This document shows, one piece after another, positions 63,966 to 64,000 of a stretch of DNA of 64,000 bases; the stretch's first letter is position 1, and the number at the start of each line of letters is the position of its first letter. The stretch lies in the NCBI GenBank assembly GCA_977006965.1, contig OZ345384.1, positions 434,001 through 498,000 of the forward strand. Reading direction: 5' to 3'. The position numbers and the translations under genes were made by a program. The DNA comes from Phymatolithon calcareum. Lineage: Eukaryota; Rhodophyta; Florideophyceae; Hapalidiales. The notes under the pieces are model-generated. The model saw only the letters and a program-made list of their open reading frames with translations, ran no database searches and was not told the DNA's origin.

Positions 63966-64000
63966 GCCATTTCATTACCCAATCAGATCACATTACACTA

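Overview
This is a nuclear segment from a eukaryote, most likely a multicellular red alga (florideophyte, Chondrus-like). That assignment is an inference. It rests on mostly intronless secreted and membrane protein genes scattered in a transposon-rich landscape, on a tRNA gene interrupted in its D loop (a habit known from red algae), and on a Golgi-type glycosyltransferase. No rRNA, operon, CRISPR array or prokaryotic signal is visible. Most long open frames are shadows or decayed reverse transcriptases.

Layout. 1-6.2 kb: a LINE reverse transcriptase (family A) split by a solo LTR, which is itself split by a structurally complete pogo/Tc1-mariner transposon with an intact 562-codon transposase. 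6.2-7.3 kb: tRNA-Glu(UUC) with a 12-bp D-loop insertion, LINE tails, and a secreted Cys-rich gene. 9-26 kb: decayed LINEs of several families in both orientations, two host genes (a membrane protein at 13.3-14.4 kb and a secreted protein with two 10-Cys modules at 16.9-17.3 kb), a second solo LTR, and a piggyBac-like element inside a LINE. 27-31 kb: a Pro/Ala-rich secreted protein interrupted by one TAG, a tRNA-derived SINE with a perfect target duplication, and a type I membrane protein. 32-36.9 kb: LINE families B and F, family A tails with target duplications, and a broken paralogue of the 30 kb membrane protein. 38.7-39.9 kb: an intact fucosyltransferase-like type II membrane enzyme. 41.2-46.5 kb: a decayed MULE with 86-bp inverted ends, a foldback element with inverted tandem arrays, and a two-exon gene of unknown function. 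47-55.4 kb: an AT-rich stretch holding a Harbinger-type transposase broken by one stop, several unrecognised frames and a splice-acceptor-led terminal exon. 56-64 kb: two more piggyBac-like copies, a retroposed repeat of unknown coding capacity, a Ty3/gypsy gag remnant, and a family C LINE.

The host genes do not form a pathway. Several (Cys-rich, Pro-rich, membrane-anchored and glycosyltransferase proteins) look extracellular or secretory, but that is only a shared destination. The most informative content is the mobile DNA. Paired copies give empty-site proof for several insertions. The piggyBac-like family appears to duplicate CTAG rather than TTAA. The family A LINE 3' ends keep a hairpin whose stem sequence changes while its pairing is retained.
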